Assembly (NCBI RefSeq): GCF_002936985.1
Contig: NZ_MPZN01000011.1
Location: 1 to 64,000 of the forward strand
DNA length: 64,000 bases
DNA from: Microterricola pindariensis
Lineage (GTDB): Bacteria > Actinomycetota > Actinomycetes > Actinomycetales > Microbacteriaceae
Reading direction: 5' to 3'
Of the stretch, positions 8,406 to 16,235 are shown piece after piece. A program made the translations under genes and the position numbers. Positions within the stretch are counted from its first letter, which is position 1. Each line of letters begins with the position of its first letter. Below the pieces are notes generated by a model. The model was not told where the DNA came from. It ran no database searches and worked only from the letters and a program-made list of their open reading frames with translations.

Positions 8406-9416
8406 TCAGCAGGTCGGCACGTAGATGTAGCGCTGGGCCTCATCGCTGTCGACGTTGTCGCGGTCGATGATGAACGCGGTCACGTACTCCTGGTACTCCA
8501 GCGAGGCGGGGTCGAGGCTTCCGTCGACGATCTTGGCGATGCGCTCGACGGAGTCGTAGCCGAGACCGTACGGGTCCTGCGCCACCAGTGCGTCGTAGAT
8601 GCCGGCCTTGAGGTCGGCGACCTGCGAGGGATCGGCGTCATAGGCGACGAGCTTGACCACACCGGACTTGTTGGCGGCCTGGATCGCGGCCGAGGCACCG
8701 GCGGAGGCCGGGGCGAGCGTCGTGTAGATGCCGACGAGATCGGGGTTCGTGATCGCGGCTGCAGCCTTCTGCGAGGCCTTGGCCTGGTCGGCCTCGGAGT
8801 ACTCGGTCGGCAGAACGGTGACATTCGGGTAGGCCTCGGCCATGCGCTCGGCAAAGCCGTCGACGCGCTCGGCGTTCGCTGCGACACCGGGGAAGGATGC
8901 GATCACGAGGACCGTGCCCTTCTCGCCGATCGCCGCGGCGAGGGCGTCAGCGGCGAGTGCGCCGGCGCTCAGGTTGTCGGTGCGGATGTTCTGCATCTCG
9001 ACCGGCTCGTCGAGGCTGCCATCGACGGTGATGACCGGAATCCCGTCGCCCGCGATGTTCTCGACTGTCTCGATCAAGCCCACCGGGTCGGTCGGAACCA
9101 GCACGAGGCCGGCCGGCGATCCCTGCACCGCCGCGTTGATGAGCGGGGTCTGGGTCTGCAGATCCCAGTTGGCGTCACCCTGCCAGTCGAGGTCGACGCC
9201 GTACTTGTCTGCGGCAGCCTCGGCGCCGCACTGCATGACCTGGAAGTAGGTTGCTGTCATCTGGGCGGCCACGAAGGCGACGGTCGGCTTGGCGTCGTCG
9301 GCTCCTCCCGCGTCGGGCGTTGTACCTGCCGCGCTGCATGAGGTGAGAGCGAGTGCGATGACGGATGCGGCACCGATGACGCTTCCGCGGCTGATGAGTT
9401 TCATATTGCGAGACAC
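8406..9416 (-). CDS. Sugar ABC transporter substrate-binding lipoprotein
   Basis: A 336-residue protein with a lipoprotein signal (ISRGSVIGAASVIALALTSC; the Cys is the lipidated residue) and then a periplasmic-binding-protein-4 fold as in ribose and xylose binding proteins: VAFVAAQMTATYFQVMQCG, DWQGDANWDLQTQ, GLVLVPTDPVGL, VITVDGSLDEP. It should sit on the outer face of the membrane and deliver ligand to the neighbouring permease. The GTG at 9416 follows AGGAGG at short spacing; an in-frame ATG four codons later is an alternative. Confidence 0.9.
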   Translation of the reverse strand: MSRNMKLISRGSVIGAASVIALALTSCSAAGTTPDAGGADDAKPTVAFVAAQMTATYFQVMQCGAEAAADKYGVDLDWQGDANWDLQTQTPLINAAVQGSPAGLVLVPTDPVGLIETVENIAGDGIPVITVDGSLDEPVEMQNIRTDNLSAGALAADALAAAIGEKGTVLVIASFPGVAANAERVDGFAERMAEAYPNVTVLPTEYSEADQAKASQKAAAAITNPDLVGIYTTLAPASAGASAAIQAANKSGVVKLVAYDADPSQVADLKAGIYDALVAQDPYGLGYDSVERIAKIVDGSLDPASLEYQEYVTAFIIDRDNVDSDEAQRYIYVPTC

Positions 9417-9535
9417 TGTTCCTCCTTGTTAGATGTGCTGCTGGGTGGCTGATGGTGCGTGCAGGCAGCACCGACCGCGAGGTGCTCTCGCGAGCGGTGT
9501 GCCGTGTGGGTCGGATGCGATGCGGCTGGTCGCCG

Positions 9536-10591
9536 CTACTTGCTCTGGGCCCTGCGGCGCTGGTCGATGCCGACGGCGATGAGCAGGATGACGCCGGTGA
9601 CGACCAGCTGGTAGAACGAGCCGACGCGCATGATGACGAGGCCGTTGATGAGGATCGCCGGGATGATCGCCGCGATCATGGAGCCGAGGATCGAGGCCCG
9701 GCCGCCGAAGAGGCTCGTACCGCCGATGACGACTGCGGCGATGGCGGCCAGCGCGTCGCCCTGGTGCCCCTGGATGTTGGTGGTGAGGAAGCGCGAGATG
9801 TCGATGAAGCCGACGAGTCCGGCGATGCCGCCCATGATGACGAAGAGTTTGACGCGCTGACGGCGGATGTTGATGCCGGCGCGTTCGGCCGCCCGCAGCG
9901 AGGAGCCCATGCCGAGGGTGTGCACGCCGAACCGGAGCTTCGTCATCGCGAACCAGGCGACAAGCCCGATCACGACGGCGATGACGGCCGGAATCGGGAT
10001 GATGCCGAAGAGGTCGGCAGAGCCGAAGCCCTTCTGCATCTCGCGCGGAAGAGAGCTCACGTTGATGCCGCCGGTCACGATGTAGGCGATGCCGCTACCG
10101 GCGCTCATCATGGCGAGCGTCACGATGAAGGAGCTCACCCGCAACATGTTGACCAGCGCGGCGTTCACGATTCCGAAGAGAACCCCGGTGACGACCGCGG
10201 CGAGGAAGCCGAGAAGGATCGCCGTCGCGGCGTTGCTGTAGTCGCCGGCCAGGATCTCTTCCGGGGTGCCGCCGACGAAGGTGATCACCTTCGCGGCCAC
10301 GACGGAGGAGAGAATGACGTTCGCGCCGATCGAGAGGTCGAGTTCACCGGCCCCGACGAGGAACGTCATGCCGACCGCGAGCAGGATCAGTTGCGCAGAG
10401 TCCAGCGCGAGGTTGCGGAAGTTGCCGGCGCTCAGGAAGACGCCGTTCGGCGAGAGCACGCCGAAGAGGAGGATGAGGACGGTCACGACGATGGCGATCA
10501 TGAACGCCGTCGACGTCACGACCCGACGCGTCGCGCTCGGTTCGCTGCTGTCGAAGGTGACAGCGCCCGGGGGTGTCTGGGTCTGGGTCAT
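9536..10591 (-). CDS. RbsC-type sugar ABC transporter permease
   Basis: A 351-residue membrane protein with about ten hydrophobic segments. Family features are FLVGAGELDLSIGANVIL in the first half and the typical VVIGGTSLFGGRASILGSMI loop near the C-terminus, both standard in CUT2 permeases such as RbsC, XylH and AraH. It overlaps the ATPase gene by 4 nt (ATGA) and precedes the binding protein gene. Confidence 0.92.
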   Translation of the reverse strand: MTQTQTPPGAVTFDSSEPSATRRVVTSTAFMIAIVVTVLILLFGVLSPNGVFLSAGNFRNLALDSAQLILLAVGMTFLVGAGELDLSIGANVILSSVVAAKVITFVGGTPEEILAGDYSNAATAILLGFLAAVVTGVLFGIVNAALVNMLRVSSFIVTLAMMSAGSGIAYIVTGGINVSSLPREMQKGFGSADLFGIIPIPAVIAVVIGLVAWFAMTKLRFGVHTLGMGSSLRAAERAGINIRRQRVKLFVIMGGIAGLVGFIDISRFLTTNIQGHQGDALAAIAAVVIGGTSLFGGRASILGSMIAAIIPAILINGLVIMRVGSFYQLVVTGVILLIAVGIDQRRRAQSK

Positions 10592-11397
10592 GCGGCTTCT
10601 CCTTCTGAGGCGTCTGCCTGGGCAGAGAGCATGGTCGTGAGCACGTCGACGAGCTGAAGCCCGGCCGTCGGCATCTGGGCGACGACCTGGCCGTGCCGCA
10701 TGATCGCGATGCGGTCGGCGAAGTCGAGCATCTTGGGAATGTCGTGGGAGACGAAGATGACGGCGAGGTCGCGGTCGGCGGCCGCACGCACCGCGTCGTA
10801 GACCATCTTCGTCTGCTTGGTTCCGAGCGCAGCGGTCGGCTCATCCATGACGATCGCGGCCGTCGCCCACATCACGGCGCGGGCCACCGCGATGGCCTGG
10901 CGCTGGCCGCCGGAGAGGGCGCTAACGGGGGCGGTCAGGGAGGGGACCTGAGCGCCGAGCAGGCTCATGGCCTCCTTGGTACGCTCGCGCATCGCCGCCT
11001 CGTCCACCTGGCCGATGAGACGGCCGGGACCCTTGACGAGCAGCTCGCGGCCGAAGAAGAAGTTCTGGACGACGGAGAGGTCCGGCGCCTGTGCGAGGTC
11101 TTGGTAGACGATCTCGATGCCGAGTTCGCGGGCGTGACGCACCGAGCTCACGTTGACGCTCTCACCGCGCAGGATGAGCTCGCCGGCATCCGCGGAGTGC
11201 ACTCCGGCGATCACATTCGAGAGGGTCGACTTACCTGCACCGTTGTCGCCGATGAGCGCTAGGACCTCGCCGGGGTAGGCACGAAGCGACGCTCCACGGA
11301 GCGCCTGGACATGGCCAAAGCTCTTCGTGATGCCGCGGGTTTCAATGACGGGCATGATGCCCGCGCTGTGTTCCGCCGGGGGGAAGCCGGAATCCAT
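10588..11397 (-). CDS. Sugar ABC transporter ATP-binding protein (single-domain)
   Basis: A 269-residue protein with Walker A GDNGAGKSTLSNV, signature LSGGQRQAIAVARA and Walker B AIVMDEPTAALG. Only one ABC domain is present, as in the half-size CUT2 ATPases, unlike the two-domain RbsA. A TTG at 11409 is in frame, but the ATG at 11397 (MDSGFPPAE) is preceded by TTGGAGACT, a good ribosome binding site. It is the first gene of the nine-gene operon and lies just downstream of the promoter and operator at 11442-11495. Confidence 0.92.
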   Translation of the reverse strand: MDSGFPPAEHSAGIMPVIETRGITKSFGHVQALRGASLRAYPGEVLALIGDNGAGKSTLSNVIAGVHSADAGELILRGESVNVSSVRHARELGIEIVYQDLAQAPDLSVVQNFFFGRELLVKGPGRLIGQVDEAAMRERTKEAMSLLGAQVPSLTAPVSALSGGQRQAIAVARAVMWATAAIVMDEPTAALGTKQTKMVYDAVRAAADRDLAVIFVSHDIPKMLDFADRIAIMRHGQVVAQMPTAGLQLVDVLTTMLSAQADASEGEAA

Positions 11398-11441
11398 AGC
11401 AGTCTCCAATTGACTAACATCTTCGTTCGTTCTACTTACAC

Positions 11442-11462
11442 ACCGTTCGCTCTACCGAACGA
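11442..11462. promoter_or_regulatory. Operator dyad O1 (CGTTCG-N6-CGAACG)
   Basis: Perfect inverted repeat CGTTCG-CTCTAC-CGAACG within ACCGTTCGCTCTACCGAACGA. The same 21-mer recurs with one change at 12148-12168. A related half copy, CGTTCGTTCTAC, lies 20 bp away at 11424-11435. The dyad sits just downstream of the predicted -10 of the catabolic operon, where a repressor would block transcription. The XRE-cupin regulator at 11551-12120 is the obvious candidate binder. Confidence 0.75.
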
Positions 11463-11465
11463 GAT

Positions 11466-11495
11466 TAGCTAAGCAGACGTTGGATGTCTGGTCAA
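11466..11495 (-). promoter_or_regulatory. Predicted promoter of the catabolic operon
   Basis: On the minus strand, TTGACC (11490-11495) and TAGCTA (11466-11471) are separated by 18 bp, a fair match to -35 and -10 elements. The start point would fall near 11458, inside operator O1, about 60 nt before the ATPase start codon. Confidence 0.55.
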
Positions 11496-11550
11496 TGGCC
11501 TTTTGCCGAATCCTTGTTACGTTCGCGTAAACGAATCGGCCGGCACGACC

Positions 11551-12120
11551 TCAGACGGCGCTGGGGTACTGCTGGATGACGACGAGCCTGCCGCCGTTCT
11601 CACGCGCGTGGTAGAGGTGCGCCTGATCAGCCCTGAACGTCAGCATGTCGCCGGGCGCGAGCAGCACCGCCGCGCCATCCGGGCCAACCTCCACGAGACC
11701 CTCCACGCAGATCACGCGCTCAACCACGCCGGGCGCATTGCCGCGCGAATCACGGTGGGCGTTGGCCGCGAGCGTGACGATCGACACCTCCACCTCGCCC
11801 GAGTTCCGCCAGCCCGCCATGAGCTGGGCGATGAAGGCATCGCCCTCCCTGGCAATCACAGGAGCCTCGACCAGGCGCTTGAACTCCGTCTCACCGACGC
11901 CGGCCTGCCCGATGAACAACCCACCGAGCGAGACGTGGAGCGTCTTCGCCAGGGCCCACAGGGTGTCGAGCGAGGGGTTGCCGTTGCCGCGCTCCAGCTC
12001 CGACACCGTCGACTTGGAGATGCCGGCTTCGCGGGCGAGGGCGGAGACACTCATCCCCCGCCGCTCGCGCCACGTTCGGATGTTGTTCGCGAGCGGTGAA
12101 GAAGGCTGGCTTTCATTCAT
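11551..12120 (-). CDS. XRE-family regulator with C-terminal cupin domain
   Basis: A 189-residue protein. Residues about 10-70 form a helix-turn-helix (IRTWRERRGMSVSALAREAG, then ISKSTVSELERGNGNPSLDT). Residues about 110-180 are a cupin_2 beta-barrel (EGLVEVGPDGAAVLLAPGDM, DQAHLYHARENGG) that would sense a small ligand. Regulators of this architecture control nearby catabolic genes. The gene lies between the ABC operon and the divergent glycosidase-like gene, and each of its flanks carries a copy of the same dyad, so it probably controls both transcripts and itself. Confidence 0.88.
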   Translation of the reverse strand: MNESQPSSPLANNIRTWRERRGMSVSALAREAGISKSTVSELERGNGNPSLDTLWALAKTLHVSLGGLFIGQAGVGETEFKRLVEAPVIAREGDAFIAQLMAGWRNSGEVEVSIVTLAANAHRDSRGNAPGVVERVICVEGLVEVGPDGAAVLLAPGDMLTFRADQAHLYHARENGGRLVVIQQYPSAV

Positions 12121-12147
12121 AGTGTCGGCTATATTACATATCCATCA

Positions 12148-12168
12148 ACCGTTCGCTCTACCGATCGA
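12148..12168. promoter_or_regulatory. Operator dyad O2 in the regulator/glycosidase intergenic region
   Basis: ACCGTTCGCTCTACCGATCGA matches operator O1 at 20 of 21 positions, with one arm changed to CGATCG. It lies between the divergent XRE-cupin gene (start 12120) and the glycosidase-like gene (start 12210). An AT-rich core (TATATTACATAT at 12130-12141) next to it is the likely promoter zone for one or both genes. Confidence 0.7.
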
Positions 12169-12209
12169 TCTGTTTTGCCGGATTCCCGGCCATTTCGAGG
12201 AGACGATTG

Positions 12210-13889
12210 ATGTCACAACGTAGTCACACCACCGTGAGCGGTCGAGTTACCGTGCTCGGCGCGGATCAGCACCCGCACGCCGCATCGCGCCTGGCCGAGC
12301 AGTGGCCCCAGCTGGAGTGGATCCCGGCACCGGCGGGAGCGCCTGTGCCCGACACGATGCCGACGGTCGAGCTGCGTGCAAGCCCCGCCCTGCCGGAGGG
12401 CGCATTCCGGATCGAAGTGGATGCGGCCGCGGCGCCGCGGATCCGCGTCCTGGGCGGTCCGTACTCCGGCGTGATCTACGGCGTCGAGGAGCTCGTGCAG
12501 CGCCTCGGCGTATCAGAGCCGGGCGGCGTCCGCGTTCCCGTGACCAGCCTCGAGCGCCGGCCGAAGCTGGCCTACCGCACCTTCTGGACCTGGGACCACT
12601 CAACCAACTGGGAACTCAATCAGATCGGCCACCAAGAGATCGGGGTGTTCAACCCGTACGGCAAGCCGCCGGGCGGCTTCCTCAAGGACTACAAGCGAAT
12701 GGTGGACTTCTGCAGCCAGAACCAGATCGCGGCCATCGTGATCTATGGCTTCTTCCGAGATTCACACGGCGGGGTCGAGGCCGCGCAGGAGCTCACCCGC
12801 TACGCCAAGGAGCGCGGTGTGCGCATTCTGCCCGGCGTCGCAATCGGGGCATACGGCGGTGTCTACTGGGAAGGGAACAACCAGTACAACCTGGCAACCT
12901 GGCTCAACAAGAACCCCGGCTTCGCGGCAGACATGGAGCGCGGGGTCGGCTTCCAGCTGCAAGACCTCAGCTTCCCGCTCAACTTCCCGCGCAGCGACTA
13001 CACCCGGACGGCCTGCCCCTCCGAGCCAGCGAACATCGAGTGGATGGCGGACGCCCTCTCCTGGCTCGTCGAGACCGTCGACCCCGGCGGCATCAACATC
13101 GAGGGCGGGGATTACGGGGTGTGCGGCTGCCCGCGCTGCGTGGCCCGGCGCGGCGAGCGAGAGGCGGCGAGCCGGCGTGACGACGATGCCGAGTTCTGGT
13201 CGCACGCCGACATGGCTGACAACTTCCCTCGCCTCTTCGACGCAGCCCGCTCCGCTGGCGACGACCTCTGGCTGTACTGCGAGCTGCAGTGGGACAACCT
13301 GCTCGACCCCGCGGCGCACGCGCCGCTGGAGTCGCTGCCGGTCGGCGGGATCTATCAGCACACCTTCAATCGCGGCTACTGGGACCGGGCGAAGAGCGAG
13401 TTGACGCCCGAACACATCGCAGCACTCCCGACGACGAACAACGTCATCCGAAGCCAGTTCGCCTGCCAGTGGAACGGCGACGAACGCACCGAGCGCTATG
13501 CGTTCAACGCGCCGGTCTTCGCCGAACTCGCCCAGAAGGCCGCCGAGGTCAACATGCAGGGGCTCACCGTGTGGGGCGAGCCATCGCCGTTCCACGTCTC
13601 GACGGAACTGAGCTACCTGGCATTCGGCCGCTTCAGCTACGACCCCTCGCTCACCTGGGAGCAGTTCGTCGCAACGGATGTCGCATCTCGCGTGGGCGGC
13701 GCCGCTGCAGCGGAGTCGTTCATCGGCCTCATGCAGGAGCTGGACGCCCAACCAGCCCTCGACCCCCGGCGCCTGCTGTCGATCCGGGCCGAGGCCGTCG
13801 ACGCGGCGAGCAGCCAGTCCGGCGACGCCGTCCGGCGCTGGCTGTGGCTGGCAGACCGCGCCAACCAGCGCGCCTACATGGGGTACTGA
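12210..13889 (+). CDS. Glycoside hydrolase-like protein (GH20/GH67-type N-terminal fold)
   Basis: A 559-residue cytoplasmic protein with no signal peptide. Residues about 50-110 resemble the GH20b/alpha-glucuronidase N-terminal domain (ALPEGAFRIEVDAAAAPRI, GPYSGVIYGVEELVQRLG). It is followed by RRPKLAYRTFWTWDHSTNW, where the TIM barrel of such enzymes starts. INIEGGDYGVCGCPRC carries an acidic pair and a CxxC-like cluster reminiscent of the active-site loop. ATG 12210 follows CGAGGAG; a TTG one codon earlier is less likely. Divergent from the XRE-cupin regulator with a shared operator, it probably cleaves the imported glycoside inside the cell. Catalytic residues are not certain. Confidence 0.65.
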   Translation: MSQRSHTTVSGRVTVLGADQHPHAASRLAEQWPQLEWIPAPAGAPVPDTMPTVELRASPALPEGAFRIEVDAAAAPRIRVLGGPYSGVIYGVEELVQRLGVSEPGGVRVPVTSLERRPKLAYRTFWTWDHSTNWELNQIGHQEIGVFNPYGKPPGGFLKDYKRMVDFCSQNQIAAIVIYGFFRDSHGGVEAAQELTRYAKERGVRILPGVAIGAYGGVYWEGNNQYNLATWLNKNPGFAADMERGVGFQLQDLSFPLNFPRSDYTRTACPSEPANIEWMADALSWLVETVDPGGINIEGGDYGVCGCPRCVARRGEREAASRRDDDAEFWSHADMADNFPRLFDAARSAGDDLWLYCELQWDNLLDPAAHAPLESLPVGGIYQHTFNRGYWDRAKSELTPEHIAALPTTNNVIRSQFACQWNGDERTERYAFNAPVFAELAQKAAEVNMQGLTVWGEPSPFHVSTELSYLAFGRFSYDPSLTWEQFVATDVASRVGGAAAAESFIGLMQELDAQPALDPRRLLSIRAEAVDAASSQSGDAVRRWLWLADRANQRAYMGY

Positions 13890-13902
13890 GCGCGGCAGAT
13901 GC

Positions 13903-13943
13903 GGCGGTGCGGGGCGTGCGGCGAGTGCACGCCCCGCACCGCC
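13903..13943 (+). terminator. Strong GC-rich hairpin after the glycosidase-like gene
   Basis: A perfect 17-bp stem (left arm 13903-13919, right arm 13927-13943) with a 7-nt loop begins 14 nt after the stop codon. It is followed by GTCTCTTC rather than a T-run. Position and stability fit a transcription terminator. Confidence 0.75.
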
Positions 13944-13978
13944 GTCTCTTCGCCGTCTGCGCGCCGCGAGCGCAATCG

Positions 13979-14030
13979 ACTCGCCAGAAAACGTCCCAAA
14001 ACTCCGATTTTGGGACGTTTTCTGGCGAGT
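13979..14030. repeat. Perfect 23-bp palindromic hairpin element
   Basis: Left arm 13979-14001 (ACTCGCCAGAAAACGTCCCA then AAA) pairs perfectly with right arm 14008-14030 around the 6-nt loop CTCCGA. A diverged relative lies at 60245-60304 (arms with GAGAAAC / GTTTTC-type cores). It lies after a separate terminator and has no coding role, so it looks like a dispersed palindromic element rather than a second terminator. Confidence 0.75.
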
Positions 14031-14085
14031 GGATGCCGGGATGCGCGGCTCGCGGGCGAGCCGCCGCGGCATCCGCAAAAAGGAG

Positions 14086-14113
14086 TACAATCATAAATGA
14101 GTTCACTCAGTTT
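14086..14113 (+). promoter_or_regulatory. Promoter -10 and operator for the tetR-type gene
   Basis: TACAAT at 14086-14091 is a good -10. Directly downstream, 14095-14113 (AAATGAGTTCACTCAGTTT) is a near-perfect dyad with TGAGT/ACTCA core arms and a 2-nt spacer. A dyad at the start point ahead of a TetR gene suggests autorepression. No convincing -35 is seen. Confidence 0.55.
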
Positions 14114-14163
14114 TTAGCGGATGCGGGCGAGAGACCCGCGCAGTCGAGCGAGGTGGTGCAGCG

Positions 14164-14865
14164 ATGCCAACAGCCCCTGAACCGAACCCGGCCGGCCGCC
14201 GCGAGCGCAACAAGAGCGACAAGCAGCAGCGCATCTTCGACGCCGCCGACGCCCTCTTCGCCGAGCACGGCTACGCCGCCGTCACCACCCAGCAGATCGC
14301 GGAGCGGGCCGACGTCGCCGCCGGCACCGTGTTTCGCTACGCCTTGAGCAAGTCCGAGCTGCTCCTCATGGTGCACAACCAGCGCTACCGCCGCGCCCTC
14401 GAGTACGCCGAGCTGCACCTGCCGCCGGCCGGGCAGGTCGCCGAGCGGCTCGCCGCGCTGCTCACCCCGATCGTGCATTTCGGTCGCCTGAACGATGAGA
14501 ACACCGCGGCCTATGGCCAGGCGATGCTGTTCGGCAGCTCGCACGAGCCGTATCGCACCGAGGCGCTGCAGCTGATGGATCGGCTGCAGCAGCGCGTGGC
14601 CGAGGTGCTCGCCACCGGCTGGGCGCTGCAGCACGCGGGCTCCCCCGGGCAGCCCGCCCTGCCGGCGCCGGATGCCGCGCCCGCCGCCCGCGCCATCTAC
14701 GCCGTGCTGCTGTTCGCGTCCATCCAGGCGACGCACACCGACGTGTCGGTCGAGCACGAGCTCGCCGGCATCCTGAGCCAGGTAGACGTGATCTCACGTG
14801 GCTACCTTCACCCCGCGCCGGCACACAATGCCACCAGCGCATCCGAGCTGCACGACTCCGTCTAG
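14164..14865 (+). CDS. TetR-family transcriptional regulator
   Basis: A 233-residue protein. Residues about 20-65 form the TetR DNA-binding domain (RIFDAADALFAEHGYAAVTT, then QQIAERADVAAGTVFRYALS). The remainder is an all-helical ligand domain ending in a variable tail. It is 24 nt upstream of a 3-hydroxyacyl-CoA dehydrogenase gene on the same strand, so it likely controls itself and that gene in response to an acyl-CoA or related metabolite (inference from context). Confidence 0.88.
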   Translation: MPTAPEPNPAGRRERNKSDKQQRIFDAADALFAEHGYAAVTTQQIAERADVAAGTVFRYALSKSELLLMVHNQRYRRALEYAELHLPPAGQVAERLAALLTPIVHFGRLNDENTAAYGQAMLFGSSHEPYRTEALQLMDRLQQRVAEVLATGWALQHAGSPGQPALPAPDAAPAARAIYAVLLFASIQATHTDVSVEHELAGILSQVDVISRGYLHPAPAHNATSASELHDSV

Positions 14866-14889
14866 CTCAGCAAAGTAAGGAAGATACAC

Positions 14890-15750
14890 ATGTCTGACAT
14901 TCGCACCGTCACCGTGCTGGGAACCGGCGTTCTCGGCTCCCAGATCGCCTACCAGGCCGCCTACAGCGGCTTCGCGGTGACCGCCTACGACATCAATGAT
15001 GCGGCCATCGAGGCCGCCGCGAAGCGCTTCGCCGGGCTCGCCGAGACCTACAAGGCCGAGGTGGCCGGCGCCGCAGACGAGAAGGCCGACGCGGCCCTGC
15101 GCAACCTGACGCTGAGCTCGAACCTGGCCGAGGCCGTCGCCGACGCCGACATCGTGATCGAGGCCGTGCCGGAGAACCTCGAGATCAAGCGCGACACCTA
15201 CGCCAAGCTGGCCGAGCTGGCCCCGGCCAAGACGATCTTCGCCACCAACTCCTCGACCCTGCTGCCGAGCGACATGGTCGGCTTCACCGGCCGCCCGGAG
15301 CGCTTCCTCGCCATGCACTTCGCCAACCGCATCTGGGTGCACAACATCGCCGAGGTCATGGGCACGCCCGCCACCGACCCGGCCGTCGTGCAGACCGTGC
15401 TCGAATTCGGCGCCGAGATCGGCATGGTGCCGGTCGAGATCAAGAAGGAGAAGGCCGGCTACCTGCTCAACTCGCTGCTCGTGCCGTTCCTCAGCGCGGC
15501 CGGCGAGCTGCTGGTCGACGGCATCGCGGAGCCCGTCGACATCGACAACACCTGGCGCATCAGCACCGGCGCCCCGATGGGCCCGTTCCAGATCTACGAC
15601 ATGGTCGGCCTCACCACCGCCTACAACGTCAGCGCCAACGGCGGCCCGAAGCAGCGCGAGTTCGCCGCGCTGATCAAGGAGCGCTACATCGACCAGGGCA
15701 AGCTCGGCATGTCGACCGGCGAGGGCTTCTACACGTACCCCGCCAAGTAG
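14890..15750 (+). CDS. 3-hydroxyacyl-CoA dehydrogenase
   Basis: A 286-residue single-function enzyme. The N-terminal NAD-binding fold starts TVTVLGTGVLGSQIAYQAAY; ADIVIEAVPENLEIKRDTYA, then ATNSSTLLPSDMVGFTGRP and RFLAMHFANRIWVHN (with the catalytic His) follow the family pattern. The C-terminal helical domain has GAPMGPFQIYDMVGLTTAYN. It oxidises L-3-hydroxyacyl-CoA to 3-ketoacyl-CoA in beta-oxidation or butyrate-type metabolism. Unusually, the motif is FAN rather than FFNP after the His. It has a good AAGGAAG site before the ATG. Confidence 0.9.
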   Translation: MSDIRTVTVLGTGVLGSQIAYQAAYSGFAVTAYDINDAAIEAAAKRFAGLAETYKAEVAGAADEKADAALRNLTLSSNLAEAVADADIVIEAVPENLEIKRDTYAKLAELAPAKTIFATNSSTLLPSDMVGFTGRPERFLAMHFANRIWVHNIAEVMGTPATDPAVVQTVLEFGAEIGMVPVEIKKEKAGYLLNSLLVPFLSAAGELLVDGIAEPVDIDNTWRISTGAPMGPFQIYDMVGLTTAYNVSANGGPKQREFAALIKERYIDQGKLGMSTGEGFYTYPAK

Positions 15751-15765
15751 CAGCGCTCCCGCTGG

Positions 15766-15809
15766 TTGAGCCTGTCGAAACCTCTCCGGAGTGATTTCGA
15801 CAGGCTCAA
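15766..15809. repeat. Palindromic repeat of the TTGAGCCTGTCGAAA type
   Basis: A perfect 15-bp inverted repeat: TTGAGCCTGTCGAAA at 15766-15780 and its complement at 15795-15809, with a 14-nt loop, 15 nt after the dehydrogenase stop. Degenerate copies of the arm occur at about 60168-60192 and 60410-60425. It may also act as the terminator here. Confidence 0.7.
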
Positions 15810-15908
15810 TCGACGGGGTGGGCGGCCCAACCAGCGGGGTGGGCGGCGCAGCACTCGAAATCGAGCGCCCCTCGGAGTAGCCTCGAAACTACTGTTCGAG
15901 GAGGCTCC

Positions 15909-16181
15909 ATGCCGTACTTCATCATCGAACGCAGCTACGCCGAAGACGTTCCCGTTCCGCTCGACGCCGCTCCAGACATTGTGCTCATCAACGACGACGC
16001 CGAGGTGCGTTGGCTCTACTCCTTCCTCTCGGTTGACCGGCGCAAGAGTTACTGCCTCTACGAGGCGCCCTCCGTCGAGGCCATCCTCGATGCGGCGCGG
16101 CTGGCCGGGCTGCCGGCCGATGTCATCACCGAGGTCGACGGACGCATGATGCCGAGCGGCCAGCTGGCCGCCGTCGGTTGA
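15909..16181 (+). CDS. DUF4242 small protein
   Basis: A 90-residue protein with the DUF4242 pattern: MPYFIIERSYAEDVP at the start, VRWLYSFLSVDRRKSYCLYE in the middle and APSVEAILDAARLAGLPAD at the end. Relatives are annotated as nickel-binding proteins and as ferredoxin-like small domains; the biological role is not established. A GAGGCTCC site precedes the ATG. It stands alone between a repeat and the convergent LuxR-type gene. Confidence 0.8.
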   Translation: MPYFIIERSYAEDVPVPLDAAPDIVLINDDAEVRWLYSFLSVDRRKSYCLYEAPSVEAILDAARLAGLPADVITEVDGRMMPSGQLAAVG

Positions 16182-16235
16182 GCACACCCGGCTGAGCTCT
16201 CCCGGCTGAACCCACCGGGCTGAGCCGCGGTCCCG

